Positions 8,498 to 18,600 of a stretch of DNA of 64,000 nucleotides are shown here, piece after piece. The notes under the pieces were generated by a model. That model was not told where the DNA came from. It did not search any database and worked only from the letters and a program-made list of their open reading frames with translations. The DNA lies in assembly GCA_004000035.1 (NCBI GenBank), contig RJAE01000014.1, positions 51,809 through 115,808 on the forward strand, written 5' to 3'. Each line of letters begins with the position of its first letter. Positions within the stretch are counted from its first letter, which is position 1. The DNA is from Arthrobacter sulfonylureivorans (lineage in GTDB: Bacteria > Actinomycetota > Actinomycetes > Actinomycetales > Micrococcaceae). The position numbers and the translations under genes are program-made.

Positions 8498-8630
8498 CTG
8501 TCAAATGTATCGCGTCCTGGTCTTGCCTCGCGGGACGAGTTCGCGCGGACTGGCGAGGTGCCCGGTGCTAACATGCAGAAAGCACCATCAGCGGCTGCCT
8601 GCTGATGTGTCCGCCTGACCGTTCTGAGGC

Positions 8631-10238
8631 GTGCGGACCACCGCCGAGACGATGACCGCACCGGACCAGGTGTACCGACCCCGGAGTGATTGGACCGCCG
8701 AGACGATGACCGCGCAAAGACCTACGGCCGAGCCCTCTGTCCCTCGGGGCGGAAGCGACGTCAAGGAGCGGTCCACCCTGAGCATCATCGAGGGCGCCGT
8801 CGGTTCCTTCATGATGTTCTTTGGTTCTCTGGGGGTCGGCTGGCTGGCCTCGGTGTCCGAACTGCGCCGCTGGCCGCTGCTGATCTTTCTCCGCGTGGAA
8901 TTGGTCGGGGTTGTCCTCTCGGTGATCCTGCTGGCATTGGGCGGCATGATCCTGGTTCGCGCGTGGTTGCGGTTGGGTCAGCAGTTCACCGTCTGGGGTG
9001 CCGAAGCGCGCCGGGCCACGCTGACCGCAATCGTCGCCTGGGGTGCGCCCCTGGCGCTGAGCATCCCGCTGTTCAGCAGAGATGTGTACGCCTATATCGC
9101 GCAGGGCAAAGTTATGGTCAACAACCTCAATCCCTATGTGGATGGGTACGACCAGTTGCAGAATTACCTGCAGACCGGCGCCGACGATCTCTGGGCGCGC
9201 AGCCCAACTCCCTACGGTCCGATATTCCTGTGGCTGGAAGAGTTCATCGTCTGGCTCAGCGGCGGGCACCCGGAATACTCCATCGTCATGTTTCGGATCC
9301 TCGCTATCGCCGGAGCCGCGATGTGCGTCTACTACGGCCCCAAACTGGCGGAACTGCACGGGATCAACCCGAACCGTGCGCTTTGGTTGGCCTGCGCAAA
9401 CCCGCTGTTCCTGACCACCTTCATTGCCAGCATCCACAACGATGCCCTGATGCTGGGACTTGCCCTTGCCGGTCTCTATTACGCGGCAACCCGGCGGGTG
9501 CTGCTCGGCATCCTGCTAGTGACGCTCTCCATCGGCATTAAGCCGATCACGCTGATCTTTTTGCCGTTTATCGGGCTGCTGTGGGCGGGCAAGGGCGCCA
9601 GTTGGCCGCGCAAGTTTGGCTATTGGGCCCTCACCGCCGGCCTTTCCTTCGGGCTGCTGGCGGTGTTGGGTGTGATTAACGGCCTCGGCTTCGGCTGGGT
9701 TGGAGCGCTCAGCCAGCAAGGTGCCGGCCTGATGATTTGGTACGCACCGGTCGGACTGCTGGGGATCTTGCTGGGGCTGATCTCCGGCGGACTGGGGTTC
9801 GATGGCGCTTTCGTGCAAGCCGCCGTGTACACAGCCGGAAAAGTCGCGGCTGTGCTGATAGTGCTCTACACCATGTTCCGCGGCGGCTACGACCGAATCG
9901 TCCGGCGGTTGGCGCTGGCACTGGCCGCCGTGGTGTTGCTGGGCCCGATGATCCAGCCGTGGTACATCGTCTGGCTGCTGCCGCTCTTCGCCGCCACCGG
10001 TATTCGGAATGACTGGCAGGTCCGGACTGTCTACGCGGTGACGTCGTTCCTGATGATCTACGCGATCACGGACCAGCTGGATATCTTCCCGTACATCGAG
10101 TTCGACCTCGACATGGCCCGGCTTCTTGCCGGCATCGTCGCGGTTGCCTTCGCCTTGTACCTGGTGTTCTTGGACCCGAAAACCCGCAAACTCTTCCGCA
10201 AGAAATACGCCGACGCAGACGATCAGCGCCTCTTCTGA
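8631..10238 (+). CDS. mptB: Polyprenol-phosphomannose-dependent alpha-1,6-mannosyltransferase, MptB-like
   Basis: This is a 535-residue integral membrane glycosyltransferase (GT-C type) with around 13 hydrophobic segments. The first extracellular loop has the expected acidic motif after LFSRDVYAYIAQGKVMVNNLNPYVDGYDQ, and the core ARSPTPYGPIFLWLEE follows. MptB in corynebacteria and mycobacteria adds early alpha-1,6-mannose units to lipomannan; relatives in Micrococcaceae probably mannosylate a membrane lipoglycan. The start is uncertain: GTG 8631, ATG 8652 or ATG 8706. A 20-base segment, ACCGCCGAGACGATGACCGC, is repeated (near 8641 and 8694), so the first 25 residues contain a near-duplicate peptide and may not be translated. 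Confidence 0.82.
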   Translation: MRTTAETMTAPDQVYRPRSDWTAETMTAQRPTAEPSVPRGGSDVKERSTLSIIEGAVGSFMMFFGSLGVGWLASVSELRRWPLLIFLRVELVGVVLSVILLALGGMILVRAWLRLGQQFTVWGAEARRATLTAIVAWGAPLALSIPLFSRDVYAYIAQGKVMVNNLNPYVDGYDQLQNYLQTGADDLWARSPTPYGPIFLWLEEFIVWLSGGHPEYSIVMFRILAIAGAAMCVYYGPKLAELHGINPNRALWLACANPLFLTTFIASIHNDALMLGLALAGLYYAATRRVLLGILLVTLSIGIKPITLIFLPFIGLLWAGKGASWPRKFGYWALTAGLSFGLLAVLGVINGLGFGWVGALSQQGAGLMIWYAPVGLLGILLGLISGGLGFDGAFVQAAVYTAGKVAAVLIVLYTMFRGGYDRIVRRLALALAAVVLLGPMIQPWYIVWLLPLFAATGIRNDWQVRTVYAVTSFLMIYAITDQLDIFPYIEFDLDMARLLAGIVAVAFALYLVFLDPKTRKLFRKKYADADDQRLF

Positions 10239-10283
10239 GGCCCTGACCTGCTCCCGGCAGCTACCTAGGAGACCGTAGGCCCC

Positions 10284-10715
10284 ATGACCAACGCCGCCGA
10301 ACACATCATCGCCGCAGATTTTGACGTCACCGACTGGGTTCCCGAACCGTACGAAGTCGAAGGGACCAACTCCGATCTGAGCCGTGTACTCGTGACCAAG
10401 GTTTTTGACGGTTTAATCACAGGGACAAGCCGGGCCGAGTTGCTCATGGCCGGCAATGCATCCGGTGCCGGATACGTCGCGTCCGAAGTCTTCACCGGAT
10501 CGGTGGACGGCCGTGAAGGCACTATGGTGATCCAACACTGGGGCCTCGCCGAGGGCGAAGCAGCGGCAAGCGACGGGCACATCATCCCTGGTTCTGGCAC
10601 GGGGGCCCTCGAAGGAATTGTGGGGAAAGCCATCTACGTCCAGGACGCAGCAGGGCAGCACAGCCTTGAACTGCGGGTGTTCTTCCGCGAGGACCATTCC
10701 GCGGTTCGGAGTTGA
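10284..10715 (+). CDS. DUF3224 family protein
   Basis: The protein has 143 residues. The pattern of a short N-terminal strand, FDVTDWVPEPYEV, then TGTSRAELLMAG, EGTMVIQHWG and the closing IPGSGTGALEGIVG, matches the DUF3224 (allene-oxide-cyclase-barrel-like) family found widely in actinobacteria. The biochemical role of the family is unknown. The ATG at 10284 follows CTAGGAGACC. It stands 85 bases before the teichoic exporter operon and may share a transcript with it. Confidence 0.8.
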   Translation: MTNAAEHIIAADFDVTDWVPEPYEVEGTNSDLSRVLVTKVFDGLITGTSRAELLMAGNASGAGYVASEVFTGSVDGREGTMVIQHWGLAEGEAAASDGHIIPGSGTGALEGIVGKAIYVQDAAGQHSLELRVFFREDHSAVRS

Positions 10716-10800
10716 ATCAACTAAACTCGGTAGGTGCACCGCCGGTCCCTATGGAATGGCGACGCTGCCATTCACGCGTAAGTAAGGGAAACTACCTGGC

Positions 10801-11649
10801 ATGAGCCTTGCCGAATATGCGAGCGAGAACCGCCTCCACCGAGTCGGCGCCCGGCCCTCGCTTTTCCGATACCTTTCGGAAGCTTGGGCCCGACGTGACT
10901 TCGCCGTCGCTATGGCGAGGGGCAAGATCGAGGCCTCCAACCAGCGCAACAGGCTCGGCATGCTCTGGATCTTCATCAAGCCCACGTTGAACGCGCTGAT
11001 GTACGGTGCGATCTTCGGCATCCTGCAAGGCGCTAACCGGCCGGAGAACTTTCCGATGTACGTGGTCATCGGCGTTTTCCTCTTCGAGTTTTTCGCCACC
11101 TCAATGAACAACGGTGCCAAGTCCATCACCGGAAACGGCGCCTTGGTTCAGTCGCTGGCCTTCCCCCGCATCACGTTGCCCGTCTCTACTGTGATCCAGA
11201 ACTTGATGACACTCGTGCCGATGCTGGCCGTAATGTTCATCTACATCCTGATCTTGGGCGCGCCGATCAGTGTGGAATGGCTCCTCATTATTCCGTTGGT
11301 GGCGATCTTCACTGTCTTCAACTTGGGCGTAGCACTCATCGCCGCCAGGCTGACGGTCCATGTCAGAGACCTGACCCAGCTACTCCCGCTCGTCACGCGG
11401 ATCTTGTTTTACACATCCGGCGTCCTGTTTGCGATCGACCGCATCCTGAAATCACATCCTTGGGCCGTCAAGTTTTTCGACTTCCATCCACTGCATGAGA
11501 TCCTCTCCATTGCCCGAGGGATCCTGATGCCGGGGATGGATTACGACCCAATCTACTGGCTCTACTTTTCCGTGTGGTCGGTGGCGGTTTTTCTTGCCGG
11601 GGTCTTGTTCTTTTGGGTAGCGGAGGAGCGGTATGGCCGAGTCGACTAA
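10801..11649 (+). CDS. tagG: Teichoic-acid-type ABC exporter, permease
   Basis: This is a 282-residue ABC-2-type permease with six predicted membrane segments. It begins with a cytoplasmic amphipathic region (FRYLSEAWARRDFAVAMARG) and the signature NRLGMLWIFIKPTLNALMYG seen in TagG/Wzm permeases that flip undecaprenyl-linked polymers. Its stop overlaps the ATP-binding gene by 17 bases, so the two are translationally coupled. It heads the first operon of the wall-polymer locus. Export of the polymer made by the downstream transferases is inferred from context. Confidence 0.9.
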   Translation: MSLAEYASENRLHRVGARPSLFRYLSEAWARRDFAVAMARGKIEASNQRNRLGMLWIFIKPTLNALMYGAIFGILQGANRPENFPMYVVIGVFLFEFFATSMNNGAKSITGNGALVQSLAFPRITLPVSTVIQNLMTLVPMLAVMFIYILILGAPISVEWLLIIPLVAIFTVFNLGVALIAARLTVHVRDLTQLLPLVTRILFYTSGVLFAIDRILKSHPWAVKFFDFHPLHEILSIARGILMPGMDYDPIYWLYFSVWSVAVFLAGVLFFWVAEERYGRVD

Positions 11650-12424
11650 GACAGGGGAAGAGTTGATCGGCATAGATGCGATGGGCTACGGCCGCAAGCC
11701 CGTGGTTGTAGTCGACGACCTCCATGTGAAGTACTACGTCCACGCGGGTGGCAAGAAGGTCAAAGAGGCTGGACGGTCGCTTCTTCAGCGGGGCGCCGGC
11801 AGGGTGCGTACGGTCCATGCGCTGAAGGGCGTCTCCTTCACCGCCTATGAGAACGAGTCCATCGGAGTTATCGGCGCTAACGGTTCAGGTAAATCCACCC
11901 TGATGCGCACTCTAGTAGGCCTCACTCCGCCTGCACAGGGCGCCGTCTACGCGTCGTCCCGACCCAACCTACTGGGCGTGGGCGCTGCCTTGATCCCTGA
12001 CCTTTCGGGAGAAAAGAACATCCAGTTGGGCGGCTTGGCTCTCGGATTCTCCAAGCAGGAGATCAGCGAACTCCGCGACGATATTGTGGAGTTTGCGGAG
12101 CTCGAAGATTTCATCGACCTGCCTATGCGCACCTACTCGTCGGGTATGCAGGCCCGGTTGAAGTTCGCTATTGCCGCCTCGAAGCAGCACGAGATCCTGA
12201 TCGTCGACGAAGCCCTGGCGGTGGGCGATCAGCGCTTCCGCGAACGCAGCGAGGCTCGAATTCGCGAGATCCGCGAGAACGCGGGCACCGTGTTCCTGGT
12301 CTCGCACTCCATGAAATCCATTCTGGATACCTGCAGCCGGGTGATTTGGATCAACAAGGGCGTCTTGGAGATGGACGGCGATCCGAAGGAAGTCGTGAAG
12401 GCCTACCGGGAGTCCAGGAAATAG
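11633..12424 (+). CDS. tagH: Teichoic-acid-type ABC exporter, ATP-binding protein
   Basis: The protein has 263 residues. Walker A is GANGSGKST (81-89), the ABC signature is YSSGM (168-172) and Walker B is ILIVDE (188-193), followed by a conserved switch His in LVSHSMKS. The N-terminal 60 residues (VVVVDDLHVKYYV) match TagH/Wzt-type exporters. There is no C-terminal carbohydrate-binding domain, so this is the short TagH type rather than the long Wzt type. GGAGG precedes ATG 11633 inside the end of tagG. Confidence 0.92.
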   Translation: MAESTKTGEELIGIDAMGYGRKPVVVVDDLHVKYYVHAGGKKVKEAGRSLLQRGAGRVRTVHALKGVSFTAYENESIGVIGANGSGKSTLMRTLVGLTPPAQGAVYASSRPNLLGVGAALIPDLSGEKNIQLGGLALGFSKQEISELRDDIVEFAELEDFIDLPMRTYSSGMQARLKFAIAASKQHEILIVDEALAVGDQRFRERSEARIREIRENAGTVFLVSHSMKSILDTCSRVIWINKGVLEMDGDPKEVVKAYRESRK

Positions 12425-13497
12425 TGGGTTCTGCAGCCGCCTTGCCCTCATTGGAGGAACGCCCTGGCGTGTCCTACATCATGCCGGTCCTCAATGAGGA
12501 AGCGCATATCAAGGACGCGGTCCTTAGCATCCTCGGTCAGGAGTACGACGGGCCTAAAGAAGTGGTGCTGGCCCTTGGACCCTCAACGGATGACACCAAT
12601 CGGATTGTTGCCGAAATGGAGGCGCAGGAACCGCGGCTGCGCAGTGTCATCAGCCCCACCGGCCGGACACCTGCAGGCCTCAATCTCGCTCTTCAGGCCT
12701 CGAAGCATCCGGTCATCGTCAGGGTGGACGCCCACACCGAACTGGAACCGCACTACACTTCCCGCGCAGTGGAAACGTTGCGCCGCACTGGTGCGGCCGA
12801 CGTCGGCGGCCTAATGGACGCCCAAGGAAAGACCGTCTTCCAGCGGGCGGTGGCCGCAGCGTATATCTCCCCGTTAGGGCTGGGCGGTGCCGCCTACCAC
12901 AGCGGGGCGCCCGAGGGGCCAGCTGAGTCCGCCTATCTTGGGGTTTTCCGGCGCGAGGCATTCGATGCGGTCGGCCATTTCGAGGAGACACTGTGGCGCG
13001 GACAGGACTGGGACATGTGCCTGCGGCTGCGCCAAGCCGGCTACGACGTGTGGTTCGACCCGGAGCTGAAGGTCACCTACTGGCCGCGCGCCAGCTTCGG
13101 GAAGCTCGTTCGGCAGTTCTACGCAGCCGGCATTTGGCGTGCAGAGTTGGCCAACCGGCACAAGGAAGGTAAGTCCGTCCGGCACTTCCTTCCGCCCTTA
13201 CTGGTGGCAGGCTTGGCTGCTGGCGCCGCCGGCGGTGTGCTGTCCGCAGCAGGGGTCACCCGCCGCTCGCCGGCCTGGCTAAAATACCCGACGGCCGCCG
13301 CGGCACTGGTCCCAGTCCTCTACGGCGCGGGCGTGGCCTACGCTTCGTGCTCCATGGACGGCGACCTCGGCAAGCCTGAACGCGTTCGGTTGCTGGCGGT
13401 CCTGCCCGGCATCCACATCAGCTGGGGGTTGGGCTACCTTCGTGGCCGACTCTTCGGCGCGGCTGGCACTGTCGACACCAGCCGGAGGAAGTCATGA
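12424..13497 (+). CDS. GT2 family glycosyltransferase with C-terminal membrane segments
   Basis: I choose the GTG at 12424, which overlaps the tagH stop as TAGTG, over an earlier in-frame ATG inside tagH. This gives 357 residues beginning MGSAAALPSLEERPGVSYIMPV. The GT-A fold motifs are present: VSYIMPVLNEE, the metal-site region IVRVDAHTELE and RGQDWDMCLRLRQAG. The C-terminal third has two or three hydrophobic segments (LLVAGLAAGAAGGVLSAAG). It resembles polyprenyl-linked sugar transferases such as succinoglycan-type GT2. The donor and acceptor are unknown. It is part of the tagGH operon and probably adds a sugar to the exported polymer or its linkage unit. Confidence 0.83.
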   Translation: MGSAAALPSLEERPGVSYIMPVLNEEAHIKDAVLSILGQEYDGPKEVVLALGPSTDDTNRIVAEMEAQEPRLRSVISPTGRTPAGLNLALQASKHPVIVRVDAHTELEPHYTSRAVETLRRTGAADVGGLMDAQGKTVFQRAVAAAYISPLGLGGAAYHSGAPEGPAESAYLGVFRREAFDAVGHFEETLWRGQDWDMCLRLRQAGYDVWFDPELKVTYWPRASFGKLVRQFYAAGIWRAELANRHKEGKSVRHFLPPLLVAGLAAGAAGGVLSAAGVTRRSPAWLKYPTAAAALVPVLYGAGVAYASCSMDGDLGKPERVRLLAVLPGIHISWGLGYLRGRLFGAAGTVDTSRRKS

Positions 13498-14318
13498 CCG
13501 GCACCACCCGCCCGGCCCATCCCACACTCGAGCAGTTGCGCGCCGTCGCCCAGCCGCCGGAAGTGCGCAGCCGCAAGAACGCGGAGCACTGGACGGCCGA
13601 GCTGTACCTGCGGCACATCTCCATCTACCTGACCAGCGTGCTGGTACGCACCCCGATCAGCGCCAACGGCGTGACCGGGCTGATGATCCTGTCAGGCTGG
13701 GCCATCTCCGCCTGCCTGCTCATCCCAGGCATCTGGGGACCGCTGCTGGCCGTGTTCTTCTCTCAGCTACAGCTTTACTTCGACTGCAGCGATGGGGAAG
13801 TTGCGCGTTGGCGCGGAACCCAGAGCCCCAAGGGCATCTTCTTGGACAAGATCGGCCATTACACCACCGAGGGCCTGATCCCCATCGCGCTGGGACTGCG
13901 TTGCATGGGGGACTTTGGGCTACTTCGTAGGGATCCGGGACAGGCGTATTTCCTGCTCTTCCTCGGTGCATTGCTGGCGTTCCTGATCGTGCTGAACAAA
14001 GCCCAGAACGAAATGGTCCACGCCTCACGGGCGCTGGCAGGAATGGACAAGCTGCCGGACACCGCCGCGGCCAAGGCAGTCCCAGCCGCGACCTTGGTTG
14101 GACGGCTGCGTCGGTTGGCCCGGTTCCTGCCCTTCCACCGGGTACTGCACTCGGTGGAAATGAGCCTGCTCATCCTGGCCGCCTCAGTAGTTTCCGTTGT
14201 TGCAGGCGTGCCGGTGTTAGGGGAGCGCTGGCTGCTCTACGTGATGGTGCCAGCGGTGCTGCTCGTCAACATTGGCCACTTCGTCGCCATCATGGCATCA
14301 CCGAGGCTGCGGAAGTGA
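13494..14318 (+). CDS. CDP-alcohol phosphatidyltransferase family protein with altered motif
   Basis: This is a 274-residue membrane protein. The CDP-alcohol phosphotransferase motif reads D97-x2-D100-G-x2-A104-R105-x8-G114-x3-D118-x3-H122; the usual final Asp is replaced by His. Hydrophobic segments flank it. Canonical members transfer an alcohol phosphate from CDP-alcohol or move a CDP-activated phosphatidyl group. In this operon the likely substrates are CDP-glycerol or CDP-ribitol (tagD at 21612 and the cytidylyltransferase at 25921), though making a linkage lipid is equally possible. Start and stop overlap the neighbouring GT2 genes by 4 bases on both sides. Confidence 0.8.
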   Translation: MTGTTRPAHPTLEQLRAVAQPPEVRSRKNAEHWTAELYLRHISIYLTSVLVRTPISANGVTGLMILSGWAISACLLIPGIWGPLLAVFFSQLQLYFDCSDGEVARWRGTQSPKGIFLDKIGHYTTEGLIPIALGLRCMGDFGLLRRDPGQAYFLLFLGALLAFLIVLNKAQNEMVHASRALAGMDKLPDTAAAKAVPAATLVGRLRRLARFLPFHRVLHSVEMSLLILAASVVSVVAGVPVLGERWLLYVMVPAVLLVNIGHFVAIMASPRLRK

Positions 14319-15244
14319 GCGCCACAGTGCCGGAGAAACGTTCAACGGTGCCCCAAGACACGACTGCGATGCCAACCTTTGGCGTCGTCATCCTGACGCA
14401 GGGCACACGGCCAGAGGACTTGCAACGCGGCTTTGCTTCGCTGCAAGCCCAGCGTGGAGTCAGCCTGGACGTAGTCGTCGTCGGCAATGGCTGGAAGCCC
14501 GAAGCACTGCCCACCGGATTCAAAGCCCTGCACCTGGAGGAGAACCTGGGGATTCCGGCCGGGCGCAACGCGGGTGTGCCGGAGGTATCGGGGGAGTACC
14601 TCTTCTTCCTCGACGACGACGCCTGGCTGCCGGACGAGGACTTCCTGCTCTCCTGCGCTCGACTGTTCCGGGACCGACCTGACATCGGGATGGTCCAGCC
14701 CCGGATCGAAGACCCGCAAGACCCTAGTGCTCCGCAACGCTGGATTCCGCGGCTGCGCAAGGGCAGCGCTGATACGTCGAGCAATGTTTTCTCCGTGGTG
14801 GAAATGGCCATCGCCATGCGCCGCGACGTGTTCGATCGAACCGGTGGCTGGCCTTCCACGTTCTGGTACGCCCACGAGGGCATCGAATTCGCCTGGCGGG
14901 TCTGGGACACCGGTTTCCGCACTTGGTACGCCGGGGACCTCCGTGCCGGACACCCTGTGATTGACCCGCGCCGGCACGAAGAGTTCTTCCGGCTCAACGC
15001 CCGCAACCGGGTGTGGCTGGCCCGGCGCAACCTGCCCTGGCCGTTCAGCTGGGCCTATGTAGGCTCCTGGACGCTGGTCCAGATCCTCCGCTCGCGGCGC
15101 GACATCGGGCAGCTCAAGCCCTGGTTCGCCGGCTGGCGTGCTGGCTGGCAGCAGGACCCGTGGGGTCCGGGGGAGAGCGAGCGAAAGCTGAAGTGGTCCA
15201 CCATCATCCGGATGGGTGCTTCGGGTCGCTGGCCCGTGATCTAG
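14315..15244 (+). CDS. GT2 family glycosyltransferase
   Basis: The protein has 309 residues. The GTG start overlaps the previous stop (GTGA). The GT-A core begins FGVVILTQGTRPEDLQ, and the metal-binding motif is FFLDDDAW (Asp100-102). The family-typical ENLGIPAGRNAGV and HEGIEFAWRVWDTG lie in between. The sequence is soluble or peripheral with a basic C-terminus (RSRRDIGQLKPWFAG). It resembles rhamnosyl/galactofuranosyl-like GT2 enzymes, but the sugar cannot be told. It is the last gene of the tagGH operon; nearly 400 bases without an intact gene follow. Confidence 0.85.
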   Translation: MSATVPEKRSTVPQDTTAMPTFGVVILTQGTRPEDLQRGFASLQAQRGVSLDVVVVGNGWKPEALPTGFKALHLEENLGIPAGRNAGVPEVSGEYLFFLDDDAWLPDEDFLLSCARLFRDRPDIGMVQPRIEDPQDPSAPQRWIPRLRKGSADTSSNVFSVVEMAIAMRRDVFDRTGGWPSTFWYAHEGIEFAWRVWDTGFRTWYAGDLRAGHPVIDPRRHEEFFRLNARNRVWLARRNLPWPFSWAYVGSWTLVQILRSRRDIGQLKPWFAGWRAGWQQDPWGPGESERKLKWSTIIRMGASGRWPVI

Positions 15245-15341
15245 GAAACGTTTCGCGTACGGGCGGGCGGGTACGTCTATCCGTTGGTCTAAACTGTCTT
15301 TCGGGTAAATTCAAGGTTATTCTATGTTTCGAGGTGCGCAC

Positions 15342-15530
15342 GTGACAGCCATAGCATATGGGACGTTCAACATGGGAGATCTGCATATCCCCAAGCGCAT
15401 CTTAGAACTCGGCAGCCGTCCACCGATGACTACATCGCTGTTGAGGGCTGGAAGCTTGAATCGCACCCTTGGCGGCATCTGCCGGAACGTAAAGGGGGCT
15501 GGGTTGGTCATGGATTTATGACGGCCAGCC
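15342..15530 (+). pseudogene. tagD: Decayed glycerol-3-phosphate cytidylyltransferase (tagD) remnant
   Basis: From GTG 15342 the frame reads VTAIAYGTFNM then GDLHIPKRILELG. This aligns to the intact TagD at 21612 (VITYGTFDLFHIGHL then NILKRLSERG) with a three-residue gap that removes part of the HIGH motif. Past a frame change near 15415 it continues STDDYIAVEGWKLESHP, matching STDEFNAVKGKKPVVP. The segment for DHLIVG is missing and the C-terminal half is absent. The nucleotide sequence shows the same correspondence. It cannot encode an active enzyme. Confidence 0.65.
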
Positions 15531-15552
15531 CAACATGCGCGTAGCCACGCGA

Positions 15553-15596
15553 GAAGCCCGGAGTTCGTCAAGAACTGGCCGCCACAACCGGGCTTC
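15553..15596 (+). terminator. Hairpin after the tagD remnant
   Basis: GAAGCCCGG (15553-15561) pairs with CCGGGCTTC (15588-15596); a small inner stem AGTTC/GAACT lies in the loop. A loose T-rich tract (ACCTAATTCTTCTAATT) follows. It could terminate the tagGH operon before the low-GC module. Confidence 0.45.
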
Positions 15597-15648
15597 ACCT
15601 AATTCTTCTAATTACTTGTTGCACACATTGTAAAAGCTCGGAGTGGAT

Positions 15649-18600
15649 ATGTCAGATTTGCAAGCGTTCGGACGAAAGGCCACTAAGTTCGGTCGGCATA
15701 CTTGGGCAGCGTTGCCTAAGACGGCGAGAAAGGTCCTTCGGGCACCTGTTCGCATAGCTGTCCAGGGAGTTCGTTCGAGCGTCGAACCCCACCGTGCCAG
15801 TGTCCCGTTCCTCGGGCTCGTAAGCGTCATCGTGCCAACTTATAATGTCGAAGAATTTCTCGAGGAATGTCTTCAGTCTCTCGTTGATCAGAAGTATCCC
15901 CATATCGAAATCATTGTCGTAGATGATGGATCGACCGACGGCTCTGGCCGCATAGCTGATTCCTTCGCTGTCATGGATAGCAGAATTACCGTCATAAGGA
16001 AGCCGAACGGCGGACTGGGAGCCGCTCGTAACACGGGGCTCGAATATGTTACTGGCGACTTTGTGGCTTTCGTCGATTCCGACGATATCGTGCCTGCGGA
16101 CGCGTATCAAACAATGGTCACGAGTCTGAACGAAACCGGTTCAGACTTCGTCGTGGGCTCTTTCCATCGGTTCAACAGCCAGCGCCGATGGCTGCCTGCA
16201 ACTCCCGCAAGGGTCCACTCCCGTAACCGATTGGGCTTGAAGATCCATGAGTATCCAACAATACTGCTAGATCTATTTTCGTGGAACAAGATGTTCCGCA
16301 CAGAATTTTGGCGAGAGTCTGTGGCCAAGTTCCCCGAGGGCATCTTGTACGAGGACAAGCAACCAATGACTGCGGCATACATGAAGGCCAGCAGCTTCGA
16401 TGTTCTCGAGGAATCCGTTTACAACTGGCGTATCCGGGAAAACGGTACTTCTATCACGCAACAGAAGCACAGCATGAGGGATCTAGTTGATCGTCTGCAC
16501 GTAGCTTCAAGTCTGTCGGATCTCCTGGAGGAAGATGGGACTCCAGATCTGCGGGATTTCATGTTCCACGTCCTGTTCCATGTCGATCTCCCCGTCTACT
16601 ACCGGAACGTGCCGCGTGCTGACGATGAGTATTGGATGACGCTTGTCGAAGGAGTTCGGAAGCTGTGGCCAAAGGTGAGCGAATCTGCCCGATCGCTCAT
16701 AGGGGTGCATGAGACGGTAATGGCCCACTTGGTTTATGAAGACGCCAAGGACGACTTGGGAATTGTGCTCGCTGATAGGGAGAACAATGGCTCCACATTC
16801 CGCGTGGAAAACACTTCCCCTGCGCGAGTGAGCCTTCACTATCAAGATGGGTTGTCATCCACCATTCCTGAGAGTCTGCTGCTCTTCGGCCAGGCAAACT
16901 TGCAGACTCGTGTCGAACTCACCAGTTATGACTGGACTCAGGGTTCCACCTTGGAAGTTGGCGGCATAGCCTACCTCCGAGGGTTCAGCAGCGAAGATTG
17001 GGAGACGACGGTTTCCCTGAGAGCGCGAGACTCTGGAGGGGACAGAGTCGTAACTATTCCCGTTTTGATCGACGAGCACTCCGCGTCGAAGGAAACGCCT
17101 TCGGATGCGATGAACCTTTATTCCAGCTCGCGTTTTAAGGCGACAATCGAGACCGCCAAATTGTTGAGCTGGTCCGACGTCGCGGAGTGGATCCTTGAAG
17201 TTGAAGTGACGGCGGGCCCGTATACCGATGTGTCAACATTCAAAAAGCGAAGCACGCTAGGTTCAGCCGGTGATTTGGATATTGGACCTCTTGTGGATGG
17301 AGCGCGACTGCTGGGATCTTTCGGTCCCTTGAATGGGCTCTCCTTAAGAAAACACGTTCCACAGATTATCGCGGAATCAATTGAGTACCGGAATCGAGTT
17401 CTGCGAGTCCAGATACGTTCCACTGCGACTACGCCCATCACGGAGCTTAGTGTCGAATGTCGCGGTGCCGGACGCGCCACCGTCCCGGTGAACCGGTCGA
17501 TGGAACCAGACGTCTATTTGGCAGAAATTGCTGTTCCAGAGTTGCCTCGCCGTGTACCTGCAGCAAAAGCTCACACTTGGTCCATCTCAGTGGTAACCGA
17601 AGATCAGCAACGATTGGACGTGGAATGGTCCCGGGCAGGGCGTGAACTGTGGGAGGACGCCGCAGGGAACAACATCATCAGGACAACGGACGCTGGGCGC
17701 CTGCAGCTCCGTGAACGCCGGTGGCAGTTCACAGTTGACAATGTTTTTATGTCCGCCGACGGTCAATCGCTTGCCGTCAGCGTCTCCGGAGGATTTAGCG
17801 GCAAGCCAACTATCCGTACGTTGACTCCGAGGTTAGTCCTCGCAACTGACCGGATGATTCTCCACCCGTCCCGGACTGAATTGTTCCCCGAAGGAAACAT
17901 CACCGTACATTTTGATATCAGACGCACCTTGCCCGACGGGAGGGTCGTGGCACCAGAGTCGAATACATACTTCCTGCGTTGTCTTATGCATACGAGCGAC
18001 TCGCTAGAGGATTCATACTGGCTCCCTGTGCGTCCGTCTCTTTGGTCACGCTTCCCATTGGAAATCGAGTTTGGCAATGCGACAACTCGCCTGTCCAGGA
18101 CGCCGAAGGCTGGTGCGCTCGCGGTCAAAATCTCTCCGCCTCTTAGCCAACAGGAGAGGGGCCGGCGCCACCAAGAATTGTTGATCACCGAGCGCCATGC
18201 CTATGTGCCCGTTGACGCAGGTCGTGAACGGGTGCTGTTTATGTCGTTCAACGGAAACGTCGTTGGTGATAGCGGACTCGCACTCTTCAGGGCCATGAGT
18301 GAGAAGTACCCAACACGCGAGTACTACTGGGGGGTGAAGGACAATTCGGTGCTTACTCCAGAAGGAACCAGCCCCGTGGTCGTAAACACGAGCCAGTGGC
18401 ACTCCTTGCTCAACACCGCGGAAATCTTGGTCAACAACAGTAACTTCCCGCACTATTTCAGGAAAAACCCGCACCAATTTTACGTCCAGACTTGGCACGG
18501 TACGCCTCTAAAAAAGATCGCCAACGATGTTCCCGCGGGGGCTTTGTCGTTGAGCTATCGACAACTCATGAAGAGGGAAGCAACCGAGTATTGGGACGTG

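Larger units (their letters stand above)
15245..15648. other. Gene-poor interval holding a tagD remnant and a hairpin
   Basis: About 400 bases separate the high-GC tagGH operon from the low-GC module. It starts with the palindrome GAAACGTTTC (15245-15254). It then contains the degenerate tagD sequence and the hairpin listed separately. AT content rises near 15600 (ATTCTTCTAATTACTTGTT), where the promoter of the next gene probably lies. Confidence 0.6.

Noticed and set aside
15245-15254. GAAACGTTTC palindrome as a LacI-type operator
   Set aside because: It follows a stop codon with no gene starting nearby and no partner regulator; a chance 10-bp palindrome is likely.
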